Of a stretch of DNA of 39,735 nt, positions 33,074-39,735 are shown in pieces. A program made the position numbers and the translations under genes. How positions within the stretch are numbered: the stretch's first letter is position 1; each line of letters begins with the position of its first letter. The notes under the pieces were generated by a model that saw nothing but the letters and a program-made list of their open reading frames with translations, was not told where the DNA came from and did no database searches. This DNA comes from Caulobacteraceae bacterium (lineage in GTDB: Bacteria; Pseudomonadota; Alphaproteobacteria; Caulobacterales; Caulobacteraceae), in NCBI GenBank assembly GCA_025352085.1, contig JANXUA010000064.1, positions 1 to 39,735 on the forward strand. Direction: 5' to 3'.

Positions 33074-33796
33074 CTAGCCGACGATGTATTGCCCGCCGTT
33101 TACGCTCAAGGTCGCGCCGGTGATGAAGCCGGCGTCCTCGGCGGCCAGGAAGGCGACACAGCGGGCGATCTCATCGGCCATGCCCAGGCGTCCCACCGGA
33201 ATGCCGGCGATGATCTGGTCGAGCACGGCTTTGGGCACGGACATGACCATTTCGGTGTCGATATAGCCGGGCGCGATAGTGTTGACCGTAATGCCCTTTT
33301 TCGCATTTTCCTGTGCGAGGGCCTTGGAAAAGCCGATCATGCCGGCCTTGGCCGCGGAATAGTTCGTCTGCCCCATCTGGCCCTTCTGGCCGTTGATCGA
33401 GCTGATGTTGACGATCCGGCCATAGCCGCGCTCGCGCATGCCCTCGATGACATTGCGAGTCATGTTGAAGATCGAGGCGAGGTTGACGTGGATCACGTCG
33501 TTCCACTGCTCTTCGGTCATCTTGTGCAGGACCGCGTCGCGGGTGATGCCGGCGTTGTTAACCAGAACGTCGATCGGTCCGAACGCCGCCTCGACCTTGG
33601 CCACCGCCGCCTTGCAGTCGGCGAAACTGGAGACATTGCCCTTGACGACCAGCACGCCGAGCTCATCGGCGCAGGCCTGGGCGGCGACTTCATTGCCGGC
33701 GTAGCCCGCCGCGACGCTGTAGCCCGCCGCCTTGAGCCTAGCGGCGATCGCCCGGCCGATGCCCCGGGTCCCTCCGGTCACGAACGCGGTTCTCAT
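33074..33796 (-). CDS. phaB: Acetoacetyl-CoA reductase
   Basis: A 240-residue SDR that reduces acetoacetyl-CoA to (R)-3-hydroxybutyryl-CoA, the monomer for polyhydroxybutyrate. TGGTRGIG (7-14), NNAGITRD (80-87), Ser133 in NISSINGQKGQMGQTNY, Tyr146 and Lys150 form the catalytic site; the GQKGQMGQTNYSAAKAG stretch is diagnostic for PhaB versus FabG. The ATG at 33796 gives the standard length; longer ORFs run into the intergenic spacer. It follows phaA on the same strand (66 bases), an operon order phaA-phaB, and phaR is divergent beyond phaA. No polymerase gene phaC is in the window. Confidence 0.95.
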   Translation of the reverse strand: MRTAFVTGGTRGIGRAIAARLKAAGYSVAAGYAGNEVAAQACADELGVLVVKGNVSSFADCKAAVAKVEAAFGPIDVLVNNAGITRDAVLHKMTEEQWNDVIHVNLASIFNMTRNVIEGMRERGYGRIVNISSINGQKGQMGQTNYSAAKAGMIGFSKALAQENAKKGITVNTIAPGYIDTEMVMSVPKAVLDQIIAGIPVGRLGMADEIARCVAFLAAEDAGFITGATLSVNGGQYIVG

Positions 33797-33862
33797 GATG
33801 CAATTTCTCCCTGATGATCCGCTGCGTCTTTGGCGCACGGCGGTGATAGTTCGATGACGGGC

Positions 33863-35038
33863 CTAGACGGCCTCGACACACATGGCCACGCCCATGCCGC
33901 CGCCGACACACAAGGTGGCGAGGCCCTTTTTGGCGCCCGACCGCTTCATCTCGTGCAACAGGGTGGTCAGGATGCGCGCGCCCGAGGCGCCGATCGGGTG
34001 GCCGATGGCGATGGCCCCGCCGTTGACGTTGACCTTGGCGGCGTCGAGACCCAGTTCGCGCACCACCGAAATCGACTGGGCGGCGAAGGCCTCGTTGGAT
34101 TCGATCAGATCGAGGTCGGCGATTTTCCAGCCCGCCTTTTCCAGGGCCTTGCGGCTGGCCGGAATGGGGCCGGTGCCCATGATTTCCGGCTCGACGCCGG
34201 CGTGCGCCCACGACGCGATCCGCGCCATCGGCTTGAGACCCCGCTTGGCCGCCTCGGCGGCGGTCATCAGCACCAGGGCCGCGGCCCCGTCGTTCAGCCC
34301 GGACGCGTTGGCCGCGGTCACCGAACCGTCCTTGGTGAAGGCCGGACGCAGACCGGACATGCTCTCATAGGTGGCGCCGTGACGGATATATTCGTCCTGA
34401 TCGACAACCACGTCGCCCTTGCGACCCTTGATGGTGACCGGCGCGATTTCGCCGGCGAATTTGCCGCTTTTCTGCGCCGCCTCGGCCTTGTTCTGCGACG
34501 CGACGGCGAAGCGATCCTGATCTTCGCGGGTGATCTGCCAGCGCGCGGCGATGTTTTCCGCCGTCTGGCCCATGTGATAGCCGTGGAAGGCGTCCCACAG
34601 ACCATCCTTGATCATGGTGTCGACAAAGCCGAGGTCGCCCATCTTCTGGCCGTTGCGGATATTGGCCGCGTGCGGCGACTGGCTCATGCTTTCCTGACCG
34701 CCCGCCACGACAATCGCCGCGTCGCCGGCGGCGATCTGCTGGGCGGCCAGGGCTACGGCGCGCAGGCCCGATCCGCACAGCTGATTGAGGCTCCACGCCG
34801 GGCTCTCCACCGGCACGCCGGCGTTGACCGCCGCCTGGCGCGCAGGTCCCTGGCCGGCGCCAGCCTGCAAGACCTGGCCCATAATCACCTCATCGACATC
34901 CGACGCCGCTATGCCGGCCCGCTCGATCGCCGCCTGGATGGCGATCTTGCCCAGGTCGTGGGCCGGTACCCCCGAAAGGGCGCCGTTGAACGAGCCGACC
35001 GGTGTGCGGGCGGCGGAAACGATGACGATGTCGGACAT
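33863..35038 (-). CDS. phaA: Acetyl-CoA acetyltransferase (PHB biosynthesis)
   Basis: A 391-residue biosynthetic thiolase condensing two acetyl-CoA to acetoacetyl-CoA. Cys88 in [13 protein letters not shown] is the acylated residue; [27 protein letters not shown] (catalytic His) and [12 protein letters not shown] (second Cys) complete the site. Start [22 protein letters not shown] and length match PhaA of Zoogloea/Cupriavidus type. It is upstream of phaB and divergent from the regulator phaR across a 203-base spacer. Confidence 0.96.
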   Translation of the reverse strand: MSDIVIVSAARTPVGSFNGALSGVPAHDLGKIAIQAAIERAGIAASDVDEVIMGQVLQAGAGQGPARQAAVNAGVPVESPAWSLNQLCGSGLRAVALAAQQIAAGDAAIVVAGGQESMSQSPHAANIRNGQKMGDLGFVDTMIKDGLWDAFHGYHMGQTAENIAARWQITREDQDRFAVASQNKAEAAQKSGKFAGEIAPVTIKGRKGDVVVDQDEYIRHGATYESMSGLRPAFTKDGSVTAANASGLNDGAAALVLMTAAEAAKRGLKPMARIASWAHAGVEPEIMGTGPIPASRKALEKAGWKIADLDLIESNEAFAAQSISVVRELGLDAAKVNVNGGAIAIGHPIGASGARILTTLLHEMKRSGAKKGLATLCVGGGMGVAMCVEAV

Positions 35039-35241
35039 GGCGGGTGGGCTCCGGAATTTTATCGAAGGGCGGCTTTATCAGGATTGCAATATACCATGCC
35101 CAATTTTGCGGACAGGGTCACGCGGATATGCGAGCGGCCCGCCGCCCGCCGCGCTGGCGTAAGGCGATAGTATGAGAGATAAGGACGCCTAACGGGCCGA
35201 ATTGAACCGCAAGGCCCAAGCGAACTCCAAGGGACGTGAGA
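35039..35241. promoter_or_regulatory. Divergent phaA-phaR promoter region
   Basis: A 203-base spacer between divergent genes must carry both promoters. Its phaA-proximal part (35060-35115) is AT-richer and includes a palindromic TTGCAA and a nearby TTGCGG; PhaR proteins are reported to bind TGC-rich sites, so this is a possible operator. No further consensus element can be defended. Confidence 0.35.
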
Positions 35242-35844
35242 ATGTCGAAGGAAGCTGAATCTGGAGCGGCGCCGCGCGCGGCGGGCGAAAAGGTCGTCAT
35301 CCAGAAATACGCCAATCGCCGCCTCTACAACAAGGCGACCAGCAGCTACATCACCTTGGACGATCTCTCGCAGATGGTGAAGGACGGCGTGGATTTCGTG
35401 GTCTTCGACGCCAAGAGCGGCGAGGACATCACCCGCAAGGTGCTGACCCAGATCATTTTCGAGGAAGAAGGCCGCGGACAGAACCTGCTGCCGATTCCGT
35501 TCCTGCGCCAGCTGATCGGCTTTTACGGCGACCGCATGCAGGCCTTCCTGCCCAGTTTTCTGGAATTGTCACTCGACAGCTTCATCCGCCAGCAGGAACG
35601 CATGCGCGAGCAGTTCACCGCCGTCACGCCGCCCGGGATGGGCGTGCTTGACGAACAGATCCGGCAGAACATGATCCTGTTCGACCGGGCCATGAAGATG
35701 TTCACCCCCTTCGCCTTCCGCAGCGACGAGGTCGCGCCGCCCGCGCCCAAAGCCGCCGCCGCGAAAGACGACCCCAGCCTGGCTGAAATCAAACGCCAGA
35801 TGGCGGCCATGCAGGCTCAGATCGCCGCCCTCTCAAAGAAATAG
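35242..35844 (+). CDS. phaR: Polyhydroxyalkanoate synthesis repressor
   Basis: A 200-residue regulator from ATG 35242 (a GTG six bases earlier is possible). The N-terminal PHB/PHA DNA-binding domain is unmistakable: VVIQKYANRRLYNKATSSYITLDDLSQMVKDGVDFVVFDAKSGEDITRKVLTQIIFEEE. A middle helical segment (FLRQLIGFYGDRMQAFLPSFLELSLDSF) and a C-terminal coiled helix (LAEIKRQMAAMQAQIAALSKK) follow. PhaR binds both DNA and PHB granules, de-repressing phasin and pha genes when polymer appears. It is divergent from phaA-phaB, its probable targets. Confidence 0.95.
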   Translation: MSKEAESGAAPRAAGEKVVIQKYANRRLYNKATSSYITLDDLSQMVKDGVDFVVFDAKSGEDITRKVLTQIIFEEEGRGQNLLPIPFLRQLIGFYGDRMQAFLPSFLELSLDSFIRQQERMREQFTAVTPPGMGVLDEQIRQNMILFDRAMKMFTPFAFRSDEVAPPAPKAAAAKDDPSLAEIKRQMAAMQAQIAALSKK

Positions 35845-35958
35845 GCGGGCGGCCTCGTCCCCGACGGACGGCGCATTGCCGGTTAGGAAGCGATCGGCTA
35901 GAAGCGCGCCCTTCCATCCCGTCACTCCTCAACGCCCCAAGAGACCCTCAATTACGCC

Positions 35959-36759
35959 ATGGCCGACCCCACCCCGACCGACACCGCCCCCATCTCCGGC
36001 AATGTGCTGTTCTACTCCAAGCCCGAGCCCCTGACGCCCGAGCTGCACGGCAAGATCGGCCTGCGGCGCGTTGACGGACCGTTCGCCTTCGCCGCCGGCA
36101 GCCAGATCGCGCCGCTCACCGTGGCTGAATTTCCCATGGCGTCCTCGTCCTATCCGATCATTTTCGCCGGCGAACGGTTTCAGCCTCTGGCCGTCATGGG
36201 CGTCAGCAACGACACCAACATGTTCATTCAGGCCAACGGCCTGTTTGAGCCGGGGATGTACATCCCTGCCTACATCCGCCGCTATCCGTTCGTTCTGGCC
36301 AACGACTCGGCCAACGAGCAGCTGGTGGTGTGTATCGACCGCAACGCGACCATGGTGGGCGACCTGCCCGACCTGCCGTTCTTCGACCCTGCCGGCCAAC
36401 CGACCGACTACACCAAGAACTGCATCCAGTTCTGCAATGATTTCGAGACCGAAAACCGCCGCACCGAATCGTTCGTCGCCTTGCTGACGGAGCTCGATCT
36501 GCTCGAGACCCGCAAGCAGATGTTCACGCCGACCAATCCCGACGGCTCCCTCGGTCAGCCGCAGGAAGTCGCCGAGTATTTCGCGGTGTCCGAGGACAAG
36601 CTGAAGGCCCTGCCCGAAGCCAAGATCCGCGAGCTGATGGACAACGGCGCCCTGCCGCAGATCTACGCCCATTTGATTTCGCTCAACGGCTGGGACCGCC
36701 TGGTGAGCCTGGCCCTGATCCGCCAGTCCCTCGCGCCGACGGCGGCGAACCTGAACTAA
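35959..36759 (+). CDS. SapC-family protein
   Basis: A 266-residue protein without a signal peptide. It matches SapC: FYSKPEPLTPELHGKIGLRRVDGPFAFAA, then EFPMASSSYPIIFAG, GMYIPAYIRRYPFVLA and the acidic RRTESFVALLTELDLLETRKQ. The family is named after a gene associated with S-layer protein expression in Campylobacter and is common in Caulobacterales and sphingomonads, often near TonB receptors and tryptophan halogenases, but its biochemical role is not established. Here it stands between phaR and ggt with no such partners. Confidence 0.92.
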   Translation: MADPTPTDTAPISGNVLFYSKPEPLTPELHGKIGLRRVDGPFAFAAGSQIAPLTVAEFPMASSSYPIIFAGERFQPLAVMGVSNDTNMFIQANGLFEPGMYIPAYIRRYPFVLANDSANEQLVVCIDRNATMVGDLPDLPFFDPAGQPTDYTKNCIQFCNDFETENRRTESFVALLTELDLLETRKQMFTPTNPDGSLGQPQEVAEYFAVSEDKLKALPEAKIRELMDNGALPQIYAHLISLNGWDRLVSLALIRQSLAPTAANLN

Positions 36760-36799
36760 CCAAAAGCCGGGATCAGCCCGGACCGGACTGGAGGTCGCC

Positions 36800-38485
36800 G
36801 TGCGCCTGTTGTCGAAGTCGTGGACGGCGCCGGCCCTCCTCGCCGCCGCGCTTATCGGCCCGGTCCAGGCCGCGCCGCGTTCCGCTCCCCTGACCGCCGG
36901 CGCCGTCGCCTCGCCCGATCGCTACGGCGCTCAGGCGGCGCGCGAGGTGCTCCAAGCCGGCGGCAACGCCGTCGACGCCGCCGTGGCGACCGGTTTCGCC
37001 CTGGCCGTCACCTATCCGGACGCCGGCAACCTCGGCGGCGGCGGGTTCATGACCCTCTACGTCGACGGCAAGCCGTATTTCCTCGACTATCGCGAGACCG
37101 CGCCCGCCGCCGCCTCCGCCGGTATGTATCTGGACGCCAAGGGCGCGCCGATCGTCGAGCGTAGCCTGGTCGGACCTCTGGCCGCGGGCGTTCCGGGCAC
37201 GGTGCGCGGCCTGGCCGAGGCGCATCGTCGGTTTGGCAGGCTTTCCTGGGCGCGCGACATGGCCCCGGCGATACGGTTCGCTGAGCAAGGCTTCGTGGTC
37301 CCGCTGCAATTGGACGCCTTTCGCCAGTCGGAGCGCGGACCCTTCATCGGCGTCGCCAACTTCGACCGCTATTTTGACGCCATGCGCACGGGGCGCCTGT
37401 TTCGCCAGCCAGAGCTGGCCGCCACCCTACAGCGGATCGCCAAAGGCGGCGACGCCGAGTTCTACACCGGCAAGACCGCTGATCTGCTCGTCGCGCAAAT
37501 GGCGCGCGGGCCTCATCCCGGCCTGATAAGCAGGGCCGACCTCGCCGGCTACAAGGCCCTCTGGCGCGCGCCGTTGGTCGGCGACTGGCGCGGCTACCGC
37601 GTCATCACCGCCCCGCCGCCCAGCTCGGGCGGCATTGCCCTGATGCAGCTTTTGATCATGAAACAGGACGACGCGGCCCTGTTTCACGGCGTCGCGCTCA
37701 ATTCGCCGCAATACATCCACCTGGTTTCGGAGATTGAAAAGCGGGTGTTCGCCGACCGGGCCGAATATCTGGGCGACCCGGATTTCGTGAAGGTTCCCGG
37801 CGCCGCCCTGATCGATCCGACCTATCTGGCCAAACGCGCCGCGCAGGTCGATCCGGTGAAGCCGTCGGCCACAACGGGCGTGACGCCCGGTCTGGAAAAG
37901 CCGCAGACCACGCATTTCTCGATCGTCGACCGCTGGGGCAACGCCGTCTCCAACACCTATACCTTGAACGGCACGTTCGGGGCGGGCGTGGTGGTCGAGG
38001 GGGCGGGCTTCCTGCTCAATGACGAGATGGACGATTTTTCGGTCAAGCCCGGCGCGCCCAACCAGTTCGGCGTCGTCGGCGGCGCGGCCAACGCCATCGC
38101 CCCCTTCAAACGCCCCCTGTCGTCGATGACCCCGACCATCCTGACCCGGGACGGCCATGTCGCCATGGTGATCGGCACCCCCGGGGGATCGCGCATCTTC
38201 ACCTCGGTGTTCCAGGTGCTGGAAAACGTCTACGACTTCAACCTGCCGCTGGCCGCCGCGCTGGCCAAACCGCGCTTCCACCACCAGCTCTTTCCGGAAA
38301 ACACGGTATATTCCGAACCCTACGCGCCGTTTTCGAAGAGCCTTCAGGACGCGCTGAAACGTCGGGGCTACCGCACCGAAGCACAGGACTTCAACGGCGA
38401 TATCGCGGCGATCGAGATCAATGGGCAAACCCCGACCCCCACCGCCGACCCGCGCGGGCGGGGGGTGGGAATGGTTGTGAAGTAA
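36800..38485 (+). CDS. ggt: Gamma-glutamyltransferase (periplasmic glutathione hydrolase)
   Basis: A 561-residue N-terminal nucleophile hydrolase from GTG 36800, with GGAGG just upstream. A signal peptide (WTAPALLAAALIGPVQAA) leads to the large subunit (NAVDAAVATGFALAVTYPDAGNLGGGGFM, which includes the glutamate-binding region). Autoprocessing is expected at Gln369-Thr370 in KPQTTHFSIVD, freeing Thr370 as nucleophile of the small subunit (NTYTLNGTFGAG, PLSSMTPTI, GTPGGSRI). It cleaves gamma-glutamyl bonds of glutathione in the periplasm. Length and motifs indicate a functional enzyme. Confidence 0.95.
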   Translation: MRLLSKSWTAPALLAAALIGPVQAAPRSAPLTAGAVASPDRYGAQAAREVLQAGGNAVDAAVATGFALAVTYPDAGNLGGGGFMTLYVDGKPYFLDYRETAPAAASAGMYLDAKGAPIVERSLVGPLAAGVPGTVRGLAEAHRRFGRLSWARDMAPAIRFAEQGFVVPLQLDAFRQSERGPFIGVANFDRYFDAMRTGRLFRQPELAATLQRIAKGGDAEFYTGKTADLLVAQMARGPHPGLISRADLAGYKALWRAPLVGDWRGYRVITAPPPSSGGIALMQLLIMKQDDAALFHGVALNSPQYIHLVSEIEKRVFADRAEYLGDPDFVKVPGAALIDPTYLAKRAAQVDPVKPSATTGVTPGLEKPQTTHFSIVDRWGNAVSNTYTLNGTFGAGVVVEGAGFLLNDEMDDFSVKPGAPNQFGVVGGAANAIAPFKRPLSSMTPTILTRDGHVAMVIGTPGGSRIFTSVFQVLENVYDFNLPLAAALAKPRFHHQLFPENTVYSEPYAPFSKSLQDALKRRGYRTEAQDFNGDIAAIEINGQTPTPTADPRGRGVGMVVK

Positions 38486-38566
38486 GAGCTTCGCTGCCGC
38501 CAGGCTTTCAATCGTCTAGCTTACGTTGCACGGTGTGCTGGGATCGTGGGCCGAAGCGCAAAACCG

Positions 38567-39421
38567 ATGGTGGATCAGACAAACGCCGGGGCCGACTGGG
38601 GGGCGGACGAGCTGGATGCGATCGTCGCCGACTATTTCGCCATGCTAGACGCGGAACGGTCCGGACAATCTTACGTAAAAGCTCACCACAACAGAGCCGT
38701 GAGCCAATTGATTGGCCGCTCGCATCGTTCCATCGAATTCAAGCACATGAATATATCGGCGGTTCTGCGCAATCTGGGTATGCCGACCATAAGAGGCTAC
38801 ATGCCTGCGTCCAACTTCCAGAAAGCCATTCTCGGTGCGATCGAACGGCATCTGTCCGGTCCATCAATACTCTCGAGACTGGATCAGTTAGCCCCGACCG
38901 GGGTTGCTGACGGCAATGTTGCAGCGACTCTGTTTGTGGAAACTCCACCGATGGTCGACGTCAACCCAAATTTGAATTCAAATCGCGATGCGCTTGAACG
39001 TCTGGTCCGGAAATTTGACCCAACCGAGCGAGACGCACGTAATCGCGATTTGGGTAAAGCGGGCGAGGCCCTTGTCTTGGAGTTCGAGCGTCACCGCCTT
39101 CGACGAGAGGAACGACGGGACTTGGCCGCAAAAGTGCGCTGGGTCGCGCAGGAGGACGGTGGCGGCGCAGGCTACGACATCCTCTCTTTTGACACGTCCG
39201 GTCGGGAACGGCTGATCGAGGTCAAGACAACACGAGGCATAAGTACGACGCCGTTCTTTCTTAGCAGCAACGAGCGGTCGTTGGCCGACGAACGACCCGA
39301 GGAATTCCGAATTTTTCGCGTCTATGAATATGGCGTTGCGCCCAAGGTGTTCAAACTACATCCACCCTTGGAACAATTTGTGCGTCTTGAACCAACCACC
39401 TACCGTGCATCATTCGGATAG
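38567..39421 (+). CDS. DUF3883-domain nuclease-like protein
   Basis: A 284-residue protein if started at ATG 38567 (an in-frame GTG at 38546 is possible). Residues 10-95 form a conserved N-terminal module (ADELDAIVADYFAMLD ... HHNRAVSQLIGRS-HRSIEFKHMNISAVL) found in stand-alone restriction-endonuclease-like proteins. The C-terminal DUF3883 domain has the PD-(D/E)XK pattern: Glu167, Asp204 (AGYDILSFD) and Glu218-x-Lys220 (LIEVKTT). Such proteins occur in restriction and other defence islands. The gene is noticeably lower in GC (two 60-base lines that I counted are 48%, against 77% for a line in ggt), suggesting recent transfer. No methyltransferase or other defence gene is adjacent. Confidence 0.85.
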   Translation: MVDQTNAGADWGADELDAIVADYFAMLDAERSGQSYVKAHHNRAVSQLIGRSHRSIEFKHMNISAVLRNLGMPTIRGYMPASNFQKAILGAIERHLSGPSILSRLDQLAPTGVADGNVAATLFVETPPMVDVNPNLNSNRDALERLVRKFDPTERDARNRDLGKAGEALVLEFERHRLRREERRDLAAKVRWVAQEDGGGAGYDILSFDTSGRERLIEVKTTRGISTTPFFLSSNERSLADERPEEFRIFRVYEYGVAPKVFKLHPPLEQFVRLEPTTYRASFG

Positions 39422-39425
39422 ACCC

Positions 39426-39735
39426 CTACCGCGCGAACACGCTCCGGGTCAGGCATGAGAACACCAGCCTTCCGGCCTCGTCCAGCAGATCGTGCTGGGC
39501 GATGACGAGGCCTTTGCCGTCGCCGACCGGATCCTTGCCCATGACGGTCATGCGGCCACGCAGAAGTTCTCCGGCGGGAGGATTGCGGGCCCACCGCAGG
39601 GCGTCGACGCCGACGCGTTTGGTCTGCGGCCAGTCGGCCGAGGCGGCGGCGTCCAGGCGGCTCCACAGAGCGAAGACCATGACGTCGGGCGCGCCCTGCT
39701 CAAGGGTCCAGCCGGGCGTGAAGGCGTCGACAAAG
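39426..39735 (-). CDS. MaoC-like hot-dog hydratase/dehydratase, C-terminal part (cut by window edge)
   Basis: The frame is open to the right edge, so about 102 C-terminal residues are visible: FVDAFTPGWTLEQGAPDVM..., then KRVGVDALRWARNPPAGELLRGRMTVMGKD and GKGLVIAQHDLLDEAGRLVFSC. The pattern G-V-D-x-L-R-W ... P-x-G-E ... V-x-x-K (here GKD) ... L-L-x-x-x-G-R-L-V matches the second half of MaoC-type enoyl-CoA hydratase-like proteins. The catalytic Asp-His would be upstream, outside the window. It converges on the DUF3883 gene with a gap of four bases between stops. Confidence 0.75.
   Translation of the reverse strand, partial: FVDAFTPGWTLEQGAPDVMVFALWSRLDAAASADWPQTKRVGVDALRWARNPPAGELLRGRMTVMGKDPVGDGKGLVIAQHDLLDEAGRLVFSCLTRSVFAR

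Noticed and set aside
33830-35170. Plus-strand ORF of 446 codons opposite phaA
   Set aside because: Shadow of phaA; composition typical of antisense frames in GC-rich DNA.

Overview
The window is high-GC chromosomal DNA of an alphaproteobacterium, most likely of the order Caulobacterales (Caulobacter/Phenylobacterium-like). This rests on gene content and order: a Suv3-type helicase, S4-domain protein, ferredoxin FdxA and the CarD-type regulator CdnL in a row; phaA-phaB divergent from phaR; SapC; a large TonB-dependent receptor; and a DUF4908-like secreted protein. No search was run, so this is inference from recognised families.

Layout. 1-550: start of a tyrosine integrase and a duplicated 3' half of a tRNA-Ala(CGC), the right end of an integrated element that continues to the left of the window. 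684-2629: two secreted repeat proteins. 2740-8634: an APC permease and TetR regulator divergent from a class-III aminotransferase and a TonB receptor, plausibly one uptake-and-transamination locus. 8635-15955: a patchwork of small accessory genes (a membrane protein split by an in-frame TAG, a TetR gene with a clear operator, an SDR, a lone small-terminase-like gene, a DUF4259-like protein) separated by palindromic elements, ending in two genes, an ECF sigma factor and a DUF2889 protein, that are truncated against each other. 16014-20107: acyl-CoA-type metabolism (HSD10-like SDR, DUF885 peptidase, thiolase). 20241-25253: housekeeping genes (purU, tRNA-Arg, an ABC ATPase, a zinc-finger protein, YebC, a YmdB-type phosphodiesterase, 5-formyl-THF cyclo-ligase). 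25254-25716 is a gene-free, strongly hairpinned stretch, possibly including 6S RNA. 25717-32121: helicase, S4 protein, FdxA, CdnL, PII, a methyltransferase and glyoxalase II. 32240-38485: DUF4908-like protein, PHB precursor genes phaB-phaA with phaR, SapC and gamma-glutamyltransferase. 38567-39421: a lower-GC DUF3883 nuclease-like gene. 39426-end: a partial MaoC-like hydratase.

The most unusual content is between the genes. Four copies of a two-hairpin repeat (family A, about 112-115 nt) lie immediately 3' of genes, keep base pairing through compensatory changes, and in places overlap stop codons or occupy the space where a downstream promoter would be expected. Three copies of a cloverleaf-like repeat (family B, about 125 nt) show similar compensation in their side arms. 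There is also a 236-bp MITE-like element with 34-bp inverted ends (C) and a 70-bp inverted-repeat pair (D). I found no complete undescribed multi-gene system; the repeat families and the remodelled 8.6-16 kb segment are the best candidates for something new.
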